DNA of 64,000 bases from Tritrichomonas musculus (taxonomy: Eukaryota; Parabasalia; Tritrichomonadida; Tritrichomonadidae). Below, one piece after another: positions 33,901-44,524 of the stretch (within the stretch, counting starts at the first letter, position 1; each line of letters begins with the position of its first letter). The stretch covers positions 186,001 to 250,000 of the forward strand of contig JAPFFF010000014.1 of assembly GCA_039105265.1 (NCBI GenBank). Direction: 5' to 3'. The position numbers were made by a program, and so were the translations under genes. The notes under the pieces were generated by a model, which saw nothing but the letters and a program-made list of their open reading frames with translations, was not told where the DNA came from and ran no database searches.

Positions 33901-36484
33901 ATCAAAGTCTAGCAAAAGCAACGAAGCTGAAACTTTTGACAACTCATCTCAATTCATTGATGTTGAATCTGTGAAATCTAAGTCAAAGGTTGAGTCATCG
34001 TCAAACTTTATATCCGAAAAGAGTTCATCAAAGAGCAGCAGCAGCAGCAGCAAAAGCAACAGCAAGTCTGGCAAAGTTGAGAATGAATCAGATTTCATTG
34101 ACACAATTTCATCGCTTTCGAAAACAAAGGGATCATCAAACTCATCATCGTCTCACTCTTCTTCTTCTTCAAGTAAAAGCAAAACAACTTCTCAATCAGG
34201 CTCAATCAATGTTGAGTCAATACATTCACTAAAATCTTCATCGGCTTCATCTAAATCAAAAAGCTTATCTGAATCAAGCAGTAACTCAGGATCAGATTCA
34301 ATCAATGTTGAATCAATTCACTCGCTCAAATCAAATTCTTCTTCATCAAAGTCAAGGACTTATTCTAGATCAAGCAAAGCTGGTGAATCAGATTCAATTA
34401 ATGTTGAGTCAATTCGTTCCCTCAAATCTTCTTCTTCTTCTAAGTCAAAAACTTATTCATCATCAAACAAAGCTTCTGAATCAGACTCAATTAACGTTGA
34501 ATCCATCCACTCACTCAGAAACTCTTCTTCTTCTTATTCAAAGTCAAAGACATATTCGGAATCAAGTAAAGAAAGTGGATCAGATTCTATTAACGTAGAG
34601 TCAATTCATTCACTTAAGTCTTCTTCTACTTCTCCTAAGTCGAAGACTTATTCAGGATCAAGCAAAACATCTGAATCAGACTCAATCAATGTCGAGTCCA
34701 TCCACTCACTCAAATCCTCTTCGTCTAAGTCCAAGACATATTCAGAGTCAAGCAAGGCATCTGAATCGATTAATGTTGAGTCCGTCCGCACCACTTCTTC
34801 TTCTTCTTCAACTATTTCAAAATCAAGATCAAAGATCCAATCTTCATCAATCAAAGGATCAGATTTTATTGAAGCTGAGTCGTTCCACTCGTCTTCCTCT
34901 TCTTCAAAACGCTCAAGGAGCCGCTCCAGATCATTCTCAGACACAAAGAAGGAAAGCGGCATTATTGTCGAAGAAGATGACGATTTCATCACTACTGATT
35001 CTAGCCAATCGAAGGCAAAAGCAGATAGATCATCGCCATCCTCAGATAAGAAGAAGAATGATTCAGATTCAGATGCTAATGTTGAATCATTCTTCGAATT
35101 TTCTGATCCAGACGATCAAAACCAACACAAAAGTTCCGATGACGGTGATAAACCTCTTCCTAAGCTTCAAATTATTCACTCAACGAAGCCAGGGAAGCCA
35201 AACAAGTCGAAAGTTTTGAATATCAAAAGTAAGAGCAAGAACAATAATAATAAGTCGTCCGAACAAGACACTGATGAGCCATTGAAGCTTTCCGAGAGCA
35301 AAAGTAGGAGTAAATTTTCCACTGTTTCGATTCTTGATGAAATTGGCAGTGAAACATCGATGAGTAATTTATCAATATCAGCGAATACCTCTGAAAAGAC
35401 GTCTGGTGAGTTTATTGGGACAATTAATGAAGGCAAGAGCATCTACTCGAATATTGGCTCTGAAAACTCCAAAAGCGATTCTGTTATTCAATCTGATGAT
35501 TCCCTAAAAAAAATAAAAGTGCCAAAAATTCCAAAATTTTCAAAAAAGTCTTCTTTGAAACAGCCAAACGTGGAAAGGAAAGAATCACCGAGAAGACAAA
35601 ATAAGATAAAAAGTGACGGTGAAGATAACAACAGCTTTGAAGACGATTTTATTGATAATGCTCATTCAAAATCAGACGATAATGAAACCCGTTATTTGCA
35701 ATTCAAAAAGTTACAAATTTCGAAAGCTTATGAATATCCTTCTAAATTTAATGAAAAACTTGATTCTGATCTTAATTCTAGAATAAAAGATGAGGAAGAA
35801 GAAAATGATAATGAAGAAGTCGAAGTTGATAATATGACAGAATCTATAATTAAAAAACCTCATAAAAAATTGTCAAAAAGAGTTACAATTGTCGATTTGA
35901 CAAATGATAAAGAAGAGGAAGATGAAATTGCTAAAAATAATGCAAAGAATCCATCTTCATCTTCTTTTATAAAAAGAGTTCCTAAAAGAGAAAGGCTTTC
36001 AATGTCTCCAATAATCGTTCAAAAAGACATTATGCCTTCTCGTGCTAATATATCTCTCACTAATATTACAAACGTTTCTAATACTGATTCAAAAAGTAGG
36101 CACAAACATGTACATAAGCATAGGCATGAACATAGGCATCATTCTGATATGAAAGGTAAAACAGAATTGGATTTAAGTGTCCAAAAAGTGCCAAATGACG
36201 ATAGAAAAAGAGGAATTAAAACTCCTCAACCACAACATCATATTATTAGATTTTCTCGTTCACCAACAACGGTTAACAATACTACTACTACTACTACAGA
36301 TACTTCAATTAGGATGTCAAATATACCAACTGCTGCAGAAATGATTGACCAAAATTATGTTAATACTTTGAAATCTGCAAAACTTCATTTGCAATATATT
36401 AAAGAAAGTATAAATGCTTCACGCCAAATGAGGTTTACAAGGCAGTCAGCAATGGATCCTTTCCCATATACATTGAATTCATAA
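30941..36484 (+). CDS. Giant Ser/Asp/Glu-rich disordered repeat protein (1,847 aa)
   Basis: The first ATG in the frame (MSFNDTNPLSRSSVSS) is taken as the start. Further upstream only non-ATG codons are available. Nearly the whole protein is predicted disordered: Ser, Lys, Asp and Glu dominate. From about residue 800 to 1400 a short motif recurs, an acidic or Ser context around FI followed by acidic residues and Ser (FIDDS, FIEES, FIDEDS, FISEDS, FIDVES, FIEAES). Seven copies of the phrase SINVESIHSLKSS lie at about 1083-1283. A His cluster HKHVHKHRHEHRH is at about 1722. The last 60 residues (from about AAEMIDQNYVNTLKSAKLH) are the most ordered and helical. No enzyme domain is visible. The Ser/acidic runs suggest heavy phosphorylation, and the repeated motif suggests multivalent binding (inference). 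No family is recognised. The gene ends in TAA. Confidence 0.85.
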   Translation: MSFNDTNPLSRSSVSSNTAADGRTQPDSTMLDLLRSYQEDLQQRLNIFEKDENYEAIPSSLSQNYQRNQSQSSKNEAKLINNQSHQSDNSGSSQGGASSDLEKELINDAELHSHLPIEELQNGFLSNLNNFIKSGQNSNEAMEQISKQYTKPVKQISDEALDEDTDMSDIISTSVSDLNNENKNTFSVISGISSKQIEDSKGSLSFLNYAINDQQSSNLLPIPEENDASNNPSQLSHISGSQFENNFTNKISNLDAIPEDDEEDGIPLGMSHDSQLSMKLSASNKTNSIVDSEDKNANHKNSRMSLADSHKHGKNNSGEFVGKKPSMMTIVEDDDEVEEVVEYEEEYEEEADSGDDDDKDSKEKDSPLLGSSHNSTNKYDKIAKETKNDFNKNTTSKTKRILQPSESQQNLHVSHLQQIPTSNSTNNIPLQNYLKSYSGLNSKIINLNPIDEEDEYESSDNANEPISLMEASDINIFSHQHSLSGSRTIEDLIAEQKKAAIALSSSTIISSSSPKDRNDNLNEHGKSHKMRSNISLSELVPKERSFTVEDMMRLQNVRFPTNKEKGATSNSSSTAAGKPKYSKEDMIKDQKISIKSKDNEKSDSNIQNKESELDGNDILSNFIESQSQLSKSKVDGLTNLDEFVNSDTSIRATNADNIESIISNIDEKNSGDKVVSSGFDSSRFNEILNEEESEEEDEANFEEITYEVITENNGNNENNTTPSSSDHNSSKNDNAKSIHSFSENNSQKSEDDQTKSEKAESSIGNSILSDFTNEDSHSGKSQSDKSSSRSRSSKKSSSSSENKNKSTESDDFINSITPDFIEAAAAEVEAEREKKKKQESSKDLEFDFIDDSKEGSKIKIVDPLSRTSDIAITVDFIEESDGKKSSSKGNVESDINITSDFADESKSEAKSESSSNAQEKDSISVSFIDEDSSKLLKEKSKKKNKNTKKRRNGSQSSEKTSDLNDDSISSEFISEDSENKKSSSSSRSKSSKSNEAETFDNSSQFIDVESVKSKSKVESSSNFISEKSSSKSSSSSSKSNSKSGKVENESDFIDTISSLSKTKGSSNSSSSHSSSSSSKSKTTSQSGSINVESIHSLKSSSASSKSKSLSESSSNSGSDSINVESIHSLKSNSSSSKSRTYSRSSKAGESDSINVESIRSLKSSSSSKSKTYSSSNKASESDSINVESIHSLRNSSSSYSKSKTYSESSKESGSDSINVESIHSLKSSSTSPKSKTYSGSSKTSESDSINVESIHSLKSSSSKSKTYSESSKASESINVESVRTTSSSSSTISKSRSKIQSSSIKGSDFIEAESFHSSSSSSKRSRSRSRSFSDTKKESGIIVEEDDDFITTDSSQSKAKADRSSPSSDKKKNDSDSDANVESFFEFSDPDDQNQHKSSDDGDKPLPKLQIIHSTKPGKPNKSKVLNIKSKSKNNNNKSSEQDTDEPLKLSESKSRSKFSTVSILDEIGSETSMSNLSISANTSEKTSGEFIGTINEGKSIYSNIGSENSKSDSVIQSDDSLKKIKVPKIPKFSKKSSLKQPNVERKESPRRQNKIKSDGEDNNSFEDDFIDNAHSKSDDNETRYLQFKKLQISKAYEYPSKFNEKLDSDLNSRIKDEEEENDNEEVEVDNMTESIIKKPHKKLSKRVTIVDLTNDKEEEDEIAKNNAKNPSSSSFIKRVPKRERLSMSPIIVQKDIMPSRANISLTNITNVSNTDSKSRHKHVHKHRHEHRHHSDMKGKTELDLSVQKVPNDDRKRGIKTPQPQHHIIRFSRSPTTVNNTTTTTTDTSIRMSNIPTAAEMIDQNYVNTLKSAKLHLQYIKESINASRQMRFTRQSAMDPFPYTLNS
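34190..34790 (+). repeat. Coding tandem repeat, about 30 codons per unit
   Basis: Seven units encode SINVESIHSLKSS or close variants, separated by variable Ser/Lys spacers (SKSKTYSESSKAS). Units are 84-100 bp and always multiples of three. Confidence 0.85.
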
Positions 36485-37071
36485 TTTTTATTATTTTATT
36501 TTTTTTTTTAGAATATTAATATTAGATATATATATTTTTTAAATGTTTGTATTGACAATAATTTATTGCTATTCTACTTTTATTTTTTCCTACACAACTA
36601 CTTAACAAGTTTGAATGAATTTTTTTTACATTAAATTGTAATTGGTTTTTTTTTTTTTAAAATGCAAAACTTAATTGAAGACTGTGTATATTAGGATTTT
36701 CCATATAATTATTTAATATTATCAAATTTTTAGTGAAAAAGATATTAATCTATATAACATTTAAATTTAATTATGAATAAAAAAATTGGAGATTTTTCAT
36801 CAAATTACTTAAATGATAATTTTCATTTTCTGGTCATATAATCATTAAACAAAGAAAAACTATAATTTATATTTTACATTAAAAAATTAGATAATATAAT
36901 TTTTTTAGTTGGCATGATGTAGCTATATTATTTTAAAATAATAAAAAAAAAGTCAAATGGTTTTAACAATTAAACTAAAAGTGAAATTTATCTAAAGTAT
37001 GATAATAACTCCAGATATTTAAAATAAAAAAAATATAAAACAAGTTTTTTTTTTTTTTTCGCTAAGAGAGA
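36485..37071. other. Intergenic between convergent genes
   Basis: AT-rich 3' flanks of the Ser-rich gene and the RasGAP/VPS9-like gene. T-runs near 36490-36510, 36643-36658 and 37047-37060 may belong to 3' UTRs. No gene is visible. Confidence 0.55.
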
Positions 37072-39876
37072 TCAAGCCCAGCTATCTTCAATTCTCTTAT
37101 CATAAGATTTGCAAGCTTTGAGAAGGAGAAGGACAGATGATGAGAAAATTCCCAAGTTTGATATTTCTTGACTCAAGAAGAATCTGTCTAAGAAACCTCC
37201 CTGTAAAATAAAGTGTTGAATGAACTTGCTTAACATGTAAACGTGTTTTGCCTTTGTTTTAATGAAAACCCACAAAAGGCAGCTGGTAAAGTCCAAATCT
37301 CGACTTGATTTGCAAACTGTTTGAATTACATTTTCTGTTTCAAGAACGTAGTAAAGGATGATTGACATTCCACTATTTTGTCTGATATGGCCGAGAAGAT
37401 CAGCAGCTCTTTCAAAATAATTTTTCTTGATGAAGAAAGTATCTGGTTGTCCTCTTTCTGCATATTCAAGGAGTTGCTGTCTGTTCTTATCGATGATACT
37501 TGTTAATATAATCGACTTTTTCCAAACATCAGTACAGCTTTGTATATAACGTTTAAAAGTAATATGATCTGTTAATTTGAAAAATAGAAGACGACAAACT
37601 TCATTGATCATTTTTTCAGTAAGATTCATTTTTTCAAGTTTATCTGTGGCACTTTTCTTGATGGAAATAACAGTTTTCTTAAAAATTTCACTATTGTTAA
37701 TAAATTCATGGCAAAGAACCATGGCGTCTTTGAAGTTTTGAGACATTGTTGTAGAAATAAGAATTTCGGAAAGCTCAAGATTGAAATTGCTTTGAAGATT
37801 TTCTCGCATTGATTTAACGGTTGATAATGAAGATAAAATTCTTTGATGCTGAGCTCTTAATGAGCTAGTACGATCTGATGCAACAACGCCACGCTTTTCA
37901 CGTTTCTCTACAACTTTAACAATTCGACGAACGATATCTTCTTCTTTATGTAGAATTGATTGAGCATACCAAAAGACAGCGTCTGCTTGAACAACAAGTG
38001 ATGAATCTAAAAAGTATGGTGCAATATAGCGGGAAATTGAAATAAATTCAGAAATTGATTTAGCGCCACTTTCATGGAAAGGAGGAAGTCCAGAGATAAT
38101 ATCGCATAATTGTTCTGCATAATCATCTCGAATATCTTTTTCAGGTTTTTTCTCCGCATTATCAGGTGGTGTCGTAGGTTGTGCGTTTGCATTTGGTTCA
38201 CCTGAATTGGTGGCTTCTGTATTCGATCCATCTGTAGTTTTTGCTTCGGTTTCTGCTTTGGGAGAATTTGGTGGTGTTTGAGGAGATTGAAGTTTGGATG
38301 AATCAAAAAGAGAAATATTGACAGGTGATTTGTGGAACTTTATGTATGGATCTTTGGATCTATTAATCACCATTCTAAAATGTTCTTTAAAGTCTGGAGT
38401 TTTGGCATCAAGATCGCCAAGTCTTTGCAAGGCTTTCTTCATCTCATCGGTTGGTTTCTTGAACTCAGCCATAACTTTATGAAGAAGCAAACAATCTGAT
38501 CCTGTAATTAAAAGTTCTTTTGGAAAAGCAGGATTAGTTTCTTGAAGTTCAGCTTCACTGATCATGTAAGAAGAATTGCATGATTGTGTGATTTCTAATA
38601 AAAACTGTTCAATATTAATTTCTTGATATTCTTCTATATTCTCTAAAATCTTTTTCTGATTTCTTAAAGATTGTGTTTTTAATGAATCTAAAAATTTGGT
38701 TCTGAAAATATCAGCTATATCTTTTGATGGGTTCCAATCACCATGGGAAGGATGCCAAGGGAGGAGACCAAGAACAGATGGATTGTCAAGAGCTCTATTT
38801 ATGAATGATTCAAAGACAATAAGGTGTAAGTCAACCTTTTTTTGTCTCAAATAAGCGAAAAATGAAGGAAATGAGGGAGGAAGTAATTGTAAGCAATTAG
38901 TAAGTGATATCAAAACTTGATGTGCATACGAAACAATTTCTTTTAAGTATTGTATTGGAGCTATGATTTCGGAATTTTCAGTTTTCTGAATATTAAATGT
39001 TGAGCGCAAATCAAATAAATGAGATAAAGAATGAAGTTTGGTAATAATTGGTGCAAGTGCTGTTTGCAAGTACGCAAATGAAGCCCCATTAAATAAATAT
39101 GCTGTTGCAAAAGTAATAAATGGCTGATATCTTGCGCAAGATGTTTCAACTGCACTTAATGGATATTTTAATAAGCGAGGAGGTGGTGGTTCAGCAAAGT
39201 TTCTCTTAACAGCATTTTGAGCATTTGAAGTAGAAGAGTTATTGGAGTTTGAACTATGATTATCAGATGCAGTTTTTGATAGAAGAGAATTTTGAACAGG
39301 ATTTGATGTAACTCCTTGAGTATCAATTTTTCCATCAATAGATTTTTTAGGTCCAGACATTTTACGACGAAATTGAATGTCAGCCAAATATTTCAATGTT
39401 TCACAAAGAGACATATCTTCTTCAAAAGACCATCCTTGTTGAAAAAGAGTTAGAAATAAAGAATATGCCAAGCGATGCAATTTTTCGGGATGATTAAGCG
39501 AATAAAAAAATAAAGCTTGAGCTAAAATATCAGGATTTTTTCTCATCGTTGCAACAAGAAATGAGTAGTGATTTAGTTTATTTGAGTCTGTAAACGTTGG
39601 GCAGTACTCTAGTTTGGAAAAAATTAGGCCTTTAAAGGTTTGCGAAGAAACAATTTTGACATCAGTGCGTATAGCTGATCGAATTAACTTCATACGAACG
39701 AGAGAAAGAAGACGAAGTTCGCAAATCTCGTCTTTTGAACATTTGATAACTTCTGAAGTAATTTCTTTTTGAGATGAGAATTGAGAGCGTATAACACGAT
39801 CTATAGTAACTAATCTTCTATGGCACTCAATAAATTCGCTAAGGGTAGCATTTTCTTTTTCATTTAATTCGCTCAT
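37072..39876 (-). CDS. RasGAP-like / VPS9-like protein (GAPVD1-type), 934 aa
   Basis: Residues about 240-420 resemble a RasGAP-type helical domain: AYLFNGASFAYLQTALAPII, then FESFINRALDNPSVLGLLPW, which parallels the family's FxxFINPAIxxP block. No clear arginine finger is identified. Residues about 500-560 are a Thr/Pro/Asn-rich linker. The C-terminal part ends with LLWVFIKTKAKHVYMLSKFI and FFLSQEISNLGIFSSSVLLL, which match the VPS9 pattern (LLPVLIYVIIKA, then FTNLESAV) at about 868-910. RasGAP plus VPS9 is the layout of GAPVD1/RAP6, an endocytic Rab5 regulator. Both assignments are remote and by eye. The fold order and length support them. An alternative is an unrelated all-helical protein. 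The start is the first Met. No initiator-like TCA is near it. Confidence 0.55.
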   Translation of the reverse strand: MSELNEKENATLSEFIECHRRLVTIDRVIRSQFSSQKEITSEVIKCSKDEICELRLLSLVRMKLIRSAIRTDVKIVSSQTFKGLIFSKLEYCPTFTDSNKLNHYSFLVATMRKNPDILAQALFFYSLNHPEKLHRLAYSLFLTLFQQGWSFEEDMSLCETLKYLADIQFRRKMSGPKKSIDGKIDTQGVTSNPVQNSLLSKTASDNHSSNSNNSSTSNAQNAVKRNFAEPPPPRLLKYPLSAVETSCARYQPFITFATAYLFNGASFAYLQTALAPIITKLHSLSHLFDLRSTFNIQKTENSEIIAPIQYLKEIVSYAHQVLISLTNCLQLLPPSFPSFFAYLRQKKVDLHLIVFESFINRALDNPSVLGLLPWHPSHGDWNPSKDIADIFRTKFLDSLKTQSLRNQKKILENIEEYQEINIEQFLLEITQSCNSSYMISEAELQETNPAFPKELLITGSDCLLLHKVMAEFKKPTDEMKKALQRLGDLDAKTPDFKEHFRMVINRSKDPYIKFHKSPVNISLFDSSKLQSPQTPPNSPKAETEAKTTDGSNTEATNSGEPNANAQPTTPPDNAEKKPEKDIRDDYAEQLCDIISGLPPFHESGAKSISEFISISRYIAPYFLDSSLVVQADAVFWYAQSILHKEEDIVRRIVKVVEKREKRGVVASDRTSSLRAQHQRILSSLSTVKSMRENLQSNFNLELSEILISTTMSQNFKDAMVLCHEFINNSEIFKKTVISIKKSATDKLEKMNLTEKMINEVCRLLFFKLTDHITFKRYIQSCTDVWKKSIILTSIIDKNRQQLLEYAERGQPDTFFIKKNYFERAADLLGHIRQNSGMSIILYYVLETENVIQTVCKSSRDLDFTSCLLWVFIKTKAKHVYMLSKFIQHFILQGGFLDRFFLSQEISNLGIFSSSVLLLLKACKSYDKRIEDSWA

Positions 39877-40327
39877 TTTTTAATGTTTTTGTTTTATAGT
39901 TTAAGCGAATTTACCTCAAAAAGTGTATAATTTTAGGAGAACAAATTGAAAAAGTTCGAGTATACAAATTACTTGTAAATAAAGAAAAAAAAATTGACGA
40001 AATATGAATAGATATAAAAACGGTTGATCTATTGCATATAAATTCCACTTTCGAAATAGCAATTAAAAATAAAATCAAATTATTTTTCTTTACTAAACTT
40101 CAGAATTTTTGAGACGCCTAAGAAATGCATATGCATTTTCTGAGTATAAAACAAAATTTTTTCAATATTTTTGTGAGATTTTTTTTTTTTTTTTTTTTTT
40201 TTTATTATTTTGAGAGAATATTTTTTTTCTTTTAAAAGAAATATCTGTCGGACATTATTAGTAAAGTACCTTGTAGAATAAATATTATATAATACAATTC
40301 TCGCACATTTTTTAATATTGTGAATAA
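39877..40327. other. Intergenic, AT-rich
   Basis: Upstream region of the RasGAP/VPS9-like gene. It contains a poly(T) run of about 25 at 40179-40203. No gene is seen. Confidence 0.5.
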
Positions 40328-40335
40328 CTCAGAAA

Positions 40336-41712
40336 AGAGGTGCGGACACCTACTTTACATTTTTAACGTTTATAAAAATATGTATATCTTTTTATGTATT
40401 AATAATTACTAAATATAATTTTGATATTATATTCTAGTGCACTTATTTTATATATTTATTATTTAAATGTTTTAAAATATCAATTATATAAGTTATAATA
40501 ACACAAACAAGTATCCTATGAAAATAACCCATTCCAGCCACCTGATGGATGGATTGAATTTATAATGATTAATTATTATATATATTGGAAATTAATGATT
40601 AATTATGCATTTTGTTATTTTATAAATATTTCATATTTTGTTAAAAAGTTCATTTTAATGAATTTTTACATATTTTTTTGAAATATTTAAATAAATAAAG
40701 AATTTATTTAGATTATAATTACATTTAAATATTGTGCTTTTAATTTAATAAAGATATGCTAAATATAGTTTAATTTGATTCAGGCGTCCGAGCTGCAAAA
40801 ATCAATTTTAAAATCATAAACATTAATAACGATTTTTTTTCAATAAAAAATATTTATTAAAATATTAAGCAAATATCTTTTTATATTTATATGTATATCA
40901 TAGATTATATAACTTTTAATAATATTATATATACTATAAAAATATTTAAAATAAATATAAACAACTAATAAACTTTATATAACTGTATATTCTAAATATT
41001 GAACAATTATAATTTCAAAGCGCTTTTCATAGAATGATAATTTGAGAGAAATGAAATAAATGATTTTCTTTATATATTTTGAAGTTTAATTAAAATTTAA
41101 ATCAAATGTAGAAAGTTTTTTTTTTCATTATTTTTTTTCATAAATTTTGAATAAAAAAATCTTCGAGAATAAAATTGAGAATATAGTAAATAATTGAGAG
41201 TCGTTACATTTAAATTCATATCTTAATATGTAATTTATTATTTTATTATATTATAATAATAATAAGATATATATAAAATATATAACAATTATATATTAAT
41301 AATATAATTTTAAAATACTTTTTTTTAATAAATTTGGCCCATTTTCATTTTCTCAATTTTTTTTTGGGCCAATTTAAGTGGAAACTATATCATACATTAA
41401 TAATTGAATAATAACAAACGAGACACATTTTTTTAAATAGTATAAAAATGATTTTTATCATGTTTTTATTACTTTTTTTCTTCTAAATAATAGATTTTTC
41501 TATTAATTACATAATTTCTATAGTTTACATATTTTTATTTTTTTTTCAGTGGTTTATATTTTTCTACCTCAGAAAAAAAATCATATATCGCCACAGGTCG
41601 GCCCCGTGGACGAAAATAAAAAATAATTATATCATTATAATGCTCATAAAAAATAATTAATATATACAAATTTTGGTGCGAATCTAAATCACTTCACCCT
41701 GTCCGCACCTCT
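40336..41712. mobile_element. Non-autonomous hAT-like transposon, AGAGGTG terminus (1,377 bp)
   Basis: Terminal inverted repeats AGAGGTGCGGACA are perfect at both ends. An exact 8-bp duplication CTCAGAAA flanks the element at 40328-40335 and 41713-41720. The interior is AT-rich without a transposase. The seven terminal bases match those of the element at 57793-58697, so the two are related. Confidence 0.9.
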
Positions 41713-41758
41713 CTCAGAAATCACTCAGAAATAAGTTTTCTTTTTAATCAGGTGATCC

Positions 41759-41776
41759 AATACCTTATAAGGTATT
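41759..41776. other. 18-bp perfect palindrome
   Basis: AATACCTTATAAGGTATT reads the same on both strands. It lies about 40 bp outside the transposon end. Its function is unknown. Confidence 0.7.
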
Positions 41777-41923
41777 TTCTGAACATATGTACGTTAATAC
41801 TTTTTCTTTCAAAAAAAAATAGCAAAAAAATCATTTTATTTCATTGCATTAATTGTTTTTTATTCTTTTGTGTTGGAAAATATAAACATACTATATTAGC
41901 ATAATTAAATATTATAATATGAA

Positions 41924-42322
41924 TTATATATCTGTCGGATCTGTTGGTTCAACAAGATGCTCTTTCACAGTTGTTTCAACAGGATGTTCTACAATTGGTT
42001 CTTGCTCTGCAATGTTTGCTATTGATGTGCAATCTTCGGTTTCCGAATCGCAAACTGGCTGTTCTTCAATCACTTTGCTTTCTAATTCTTAATACGTCAT
42101 TTCAACTTCATCTCTAAAATCAGCTACAGACATTGTTTCTATACCATCATCAATATTAACAAATCCATTATCGATTGTCTCTTCATTCACATAATTGTAT
42201 AACATCGTGCTCAGCGTCTTTGTTTCATTTTCAGAAAAATTCCATATTCTTTACATATCAATCATATCATTTACATTATCAATATAATTTTTAATTTTAT
42301 ATGTCTCATAATTTTTGGACAT
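41924..42322 (-). pseudogene. Acidic protein relic
   Basis: The minus strand encodes Glu/Val/Thr-rich text (for example EQPVCDSETEDCTSIAN and EQEPIVEHPVETTVKEH) after an N-terminal MSKNYETYKIKNYIDNV. It is broken. Its position beside the helicase-like fossil suggests the same element. No family is recognised. Confidence 0.45.
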
Positions 42323-42399
42323 TGTTAGCTTACATTTATCTGTTACATATAGCGTTTCCTTATTTGCCACATATAGTGTTTACTTATTCGCCACAATCT

Positions 42400-43200
42400 A
42401 GCTAAATAAAAAATTATTGTCATTTATGAAACAATTATTATTTATATTAGTCTTTCTATGGACTTGGTTGTTTCCAATTAAATATAATTAAAGTTAATTT
42501 ACTATTATAATAGCATTTTAAAGCTATTTCAATAGATTTTTATAGTTTATTGCTATAAATATTCATATATAGTCATATATTTATATGCACTGTGCCACAT
42601 TTAGTGTTATGATAATTATAATTCTAGCTGATTTTTGGGGGTTTTGATCAATTAAATTAGCTGTCACACGACTGTGGCGGGTATATATATAATTTGGTAA
42701 GGATGACGAAAATTTATTTTTGGTAGCATTATCAAAAGTAGGGACTAAGCAGGGTTCCATGTACTACGTACACTCCTCCCAGTCTTACTACTTTATTTTT
42801 TATTACAATAACGCTTTCATATTAATTTATATAAAAAAAAAGTTATTACATCGTTTTGATTTTATTTAATTGAAGATTTCAAATGATACAAAATTGAGAT
42901 AATATTGCTATGATTCAATATCATAAATTCATATATTGAAATGAAATAGCATTATAAATTGAAACATCTTTTTATATTAAAGATAAAAAATCAACAAAAA
43001 GAATAAAAAGATATCTAATTTTATAAAATTTTTATAAGAAAAGAGGATTGTTCTCCAAAGATGCATCAATTTTTTATATTCTTTTTTGCATAATATTTCT
43101 AAATCATTTTAATGAATTGGTTTGAATGTTAACATTGCTGATTATCATTAATTACGATCATCTTTTATTACGCTTGTTGTTCATCAGTATGCCATCTAAG
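42400..43200. other. AT-rich spacer
   Basis: No convincing coding sequence. A GC-richer patch at about 42655-42790 (CACACGACTGTGGCGGG, then TACTACGTACACTCCTCCC) is unlike the surroundings and could be an element end or a short non-coding gene. Neither can be shown. Confidence 0.35.
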
Positions 43201-43263
43201 TAGGAAAAAATATCTTGACAAAGCCGATTTGGGAATCATTTTGAAGGTAGTTATTACTCATTG

Positions 43264-44470
43264 CTAATTTAAAAATGCAATTAAAGCATATGAATACTAC
43301 TACATACAACACAGCATCCAAATGCTTAGGTGACCTAATTGAAGAGTATTATATGAATAAACAGTGACTAAACTACTTCCTTGTGATTGATGAAGCACAT
43401 ATGTTATTGAAACATATTGGATTGATAGAGATTACTAAAGAGTTCGATTAGGTTGCATTGATAAGTGCTACAGCTGATTATATTAAACACTTCGCTTGCT
43501 TTAGAGATTACATAATAGTTAATCCTCATATTGATGAACAATATAATCGAAATATATATGTTAATAAAAACGTGCTGCAATAATTAACTTAATTGATACA
43601 AAGCGAATGAATTATGATAAGGTTTTAGTGAAGATTGAGAACAAAAAAGAGTGCGATAGATTGAAGAATTACTTGAAAGATAGATACAAAGTTGCTTTAT
43701 ATACAGGTGAAAACAAAGAGATTAAGTTGAATGAAGATGGATTATTCGAAGAAGATGTTGATGTTGTTATGTCTACTTCATTTATACAGAATGGACAGTC
43801 TATTAAAGAGAATATTAAATCCATATTCGTCCAGACATACATCCATACAGTATCCAGGGTTGAACAATTCTTAGGTCGAAATCGTAATAGAGATTCTGAT
43901 GTATATTTATATGTTCGATACGGAAAGCATATGAATAAAAGAAAGTACTCGATACCGAACAATAGATATGAGCGATATTTAAATAAATGATGCGATAGAG
44001 CATGGAATGAAATGAATAAATATATTTGGAATGATGTATTATGTAAATATGGTTGTGTGAGGTTCGGTAAATCCAATGATGACAAGTACCACGCTTTATA
44101 TGATTTACGAAGTGAAGTTCTCGAAGAGAATGAATCTAGTACTGAAGAATATACTGAAGAATCTATATCGAATGAATCTATTAATCCACGTAGTGGAGTT
44201 TGCATTCCAGAAGGGAACTTTGCAAAGCAAAAAGCAAATGAACCTATATCGAGTGAATCTGTTAATTAATCTACATCTAATGAACATACACAAGCAAGTA
44301 TCTCTGAAGTAAATGAATCCATATTTGAAGAACCTAACATTAATATAGAATTCCCTACCAATAAATATATATATAATTATTATGGAATAGATATTAATAA
44401 AATACCAGATGGTTATGAAGTTAAGATGAGATAAAATAGAGTTAATGGTAAGCGAGGTCGATTATATAAA
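43264..44470 (+). pseudogene. SF2 DEAH-helicase-like fossil
   Basis: Helicase signatures are visible: a Walker B of the DEAH type (FLVIDEAHMLL, about 43380), a motif III-like SAT (about 43468), and, in the 43607-43990 piece, a C-terminal helicase lobe ending with the motif VI-like QFLGRNRNR. The later part becomes acidic and Ser-rich (EENESSTEEYTEESIS). Such helicases occur in large DNA viruses and related elements. The copy is broken. The Walker A region was not found. Assignment to SF2 is reasonably supported, while origin from a virus-like element is inference. Confidence 0.55.
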
Positions 44471-44524
44471 TAAGTGAAGAAGTGAAACAATTAAGTGTTT
44501 CCTTTGTATTTTTGTTGTAAAGAA

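Noticed and set aside
33283-33942. 219-codon minus-strand open frame rich in Ser/Leu/Phe/Glu
   Set aside because: Antisense shadow of Ser/Glu-rich codons in the giant Ser-rich gene.
40243-41940. ATATCTGTCGGA repeated on both sides of the 40336-41712 transposon
   Set aside because: Only 12 bp, about 90-220 bp away from the element ends, and the exact 8-bp duplication already defines the insertion.
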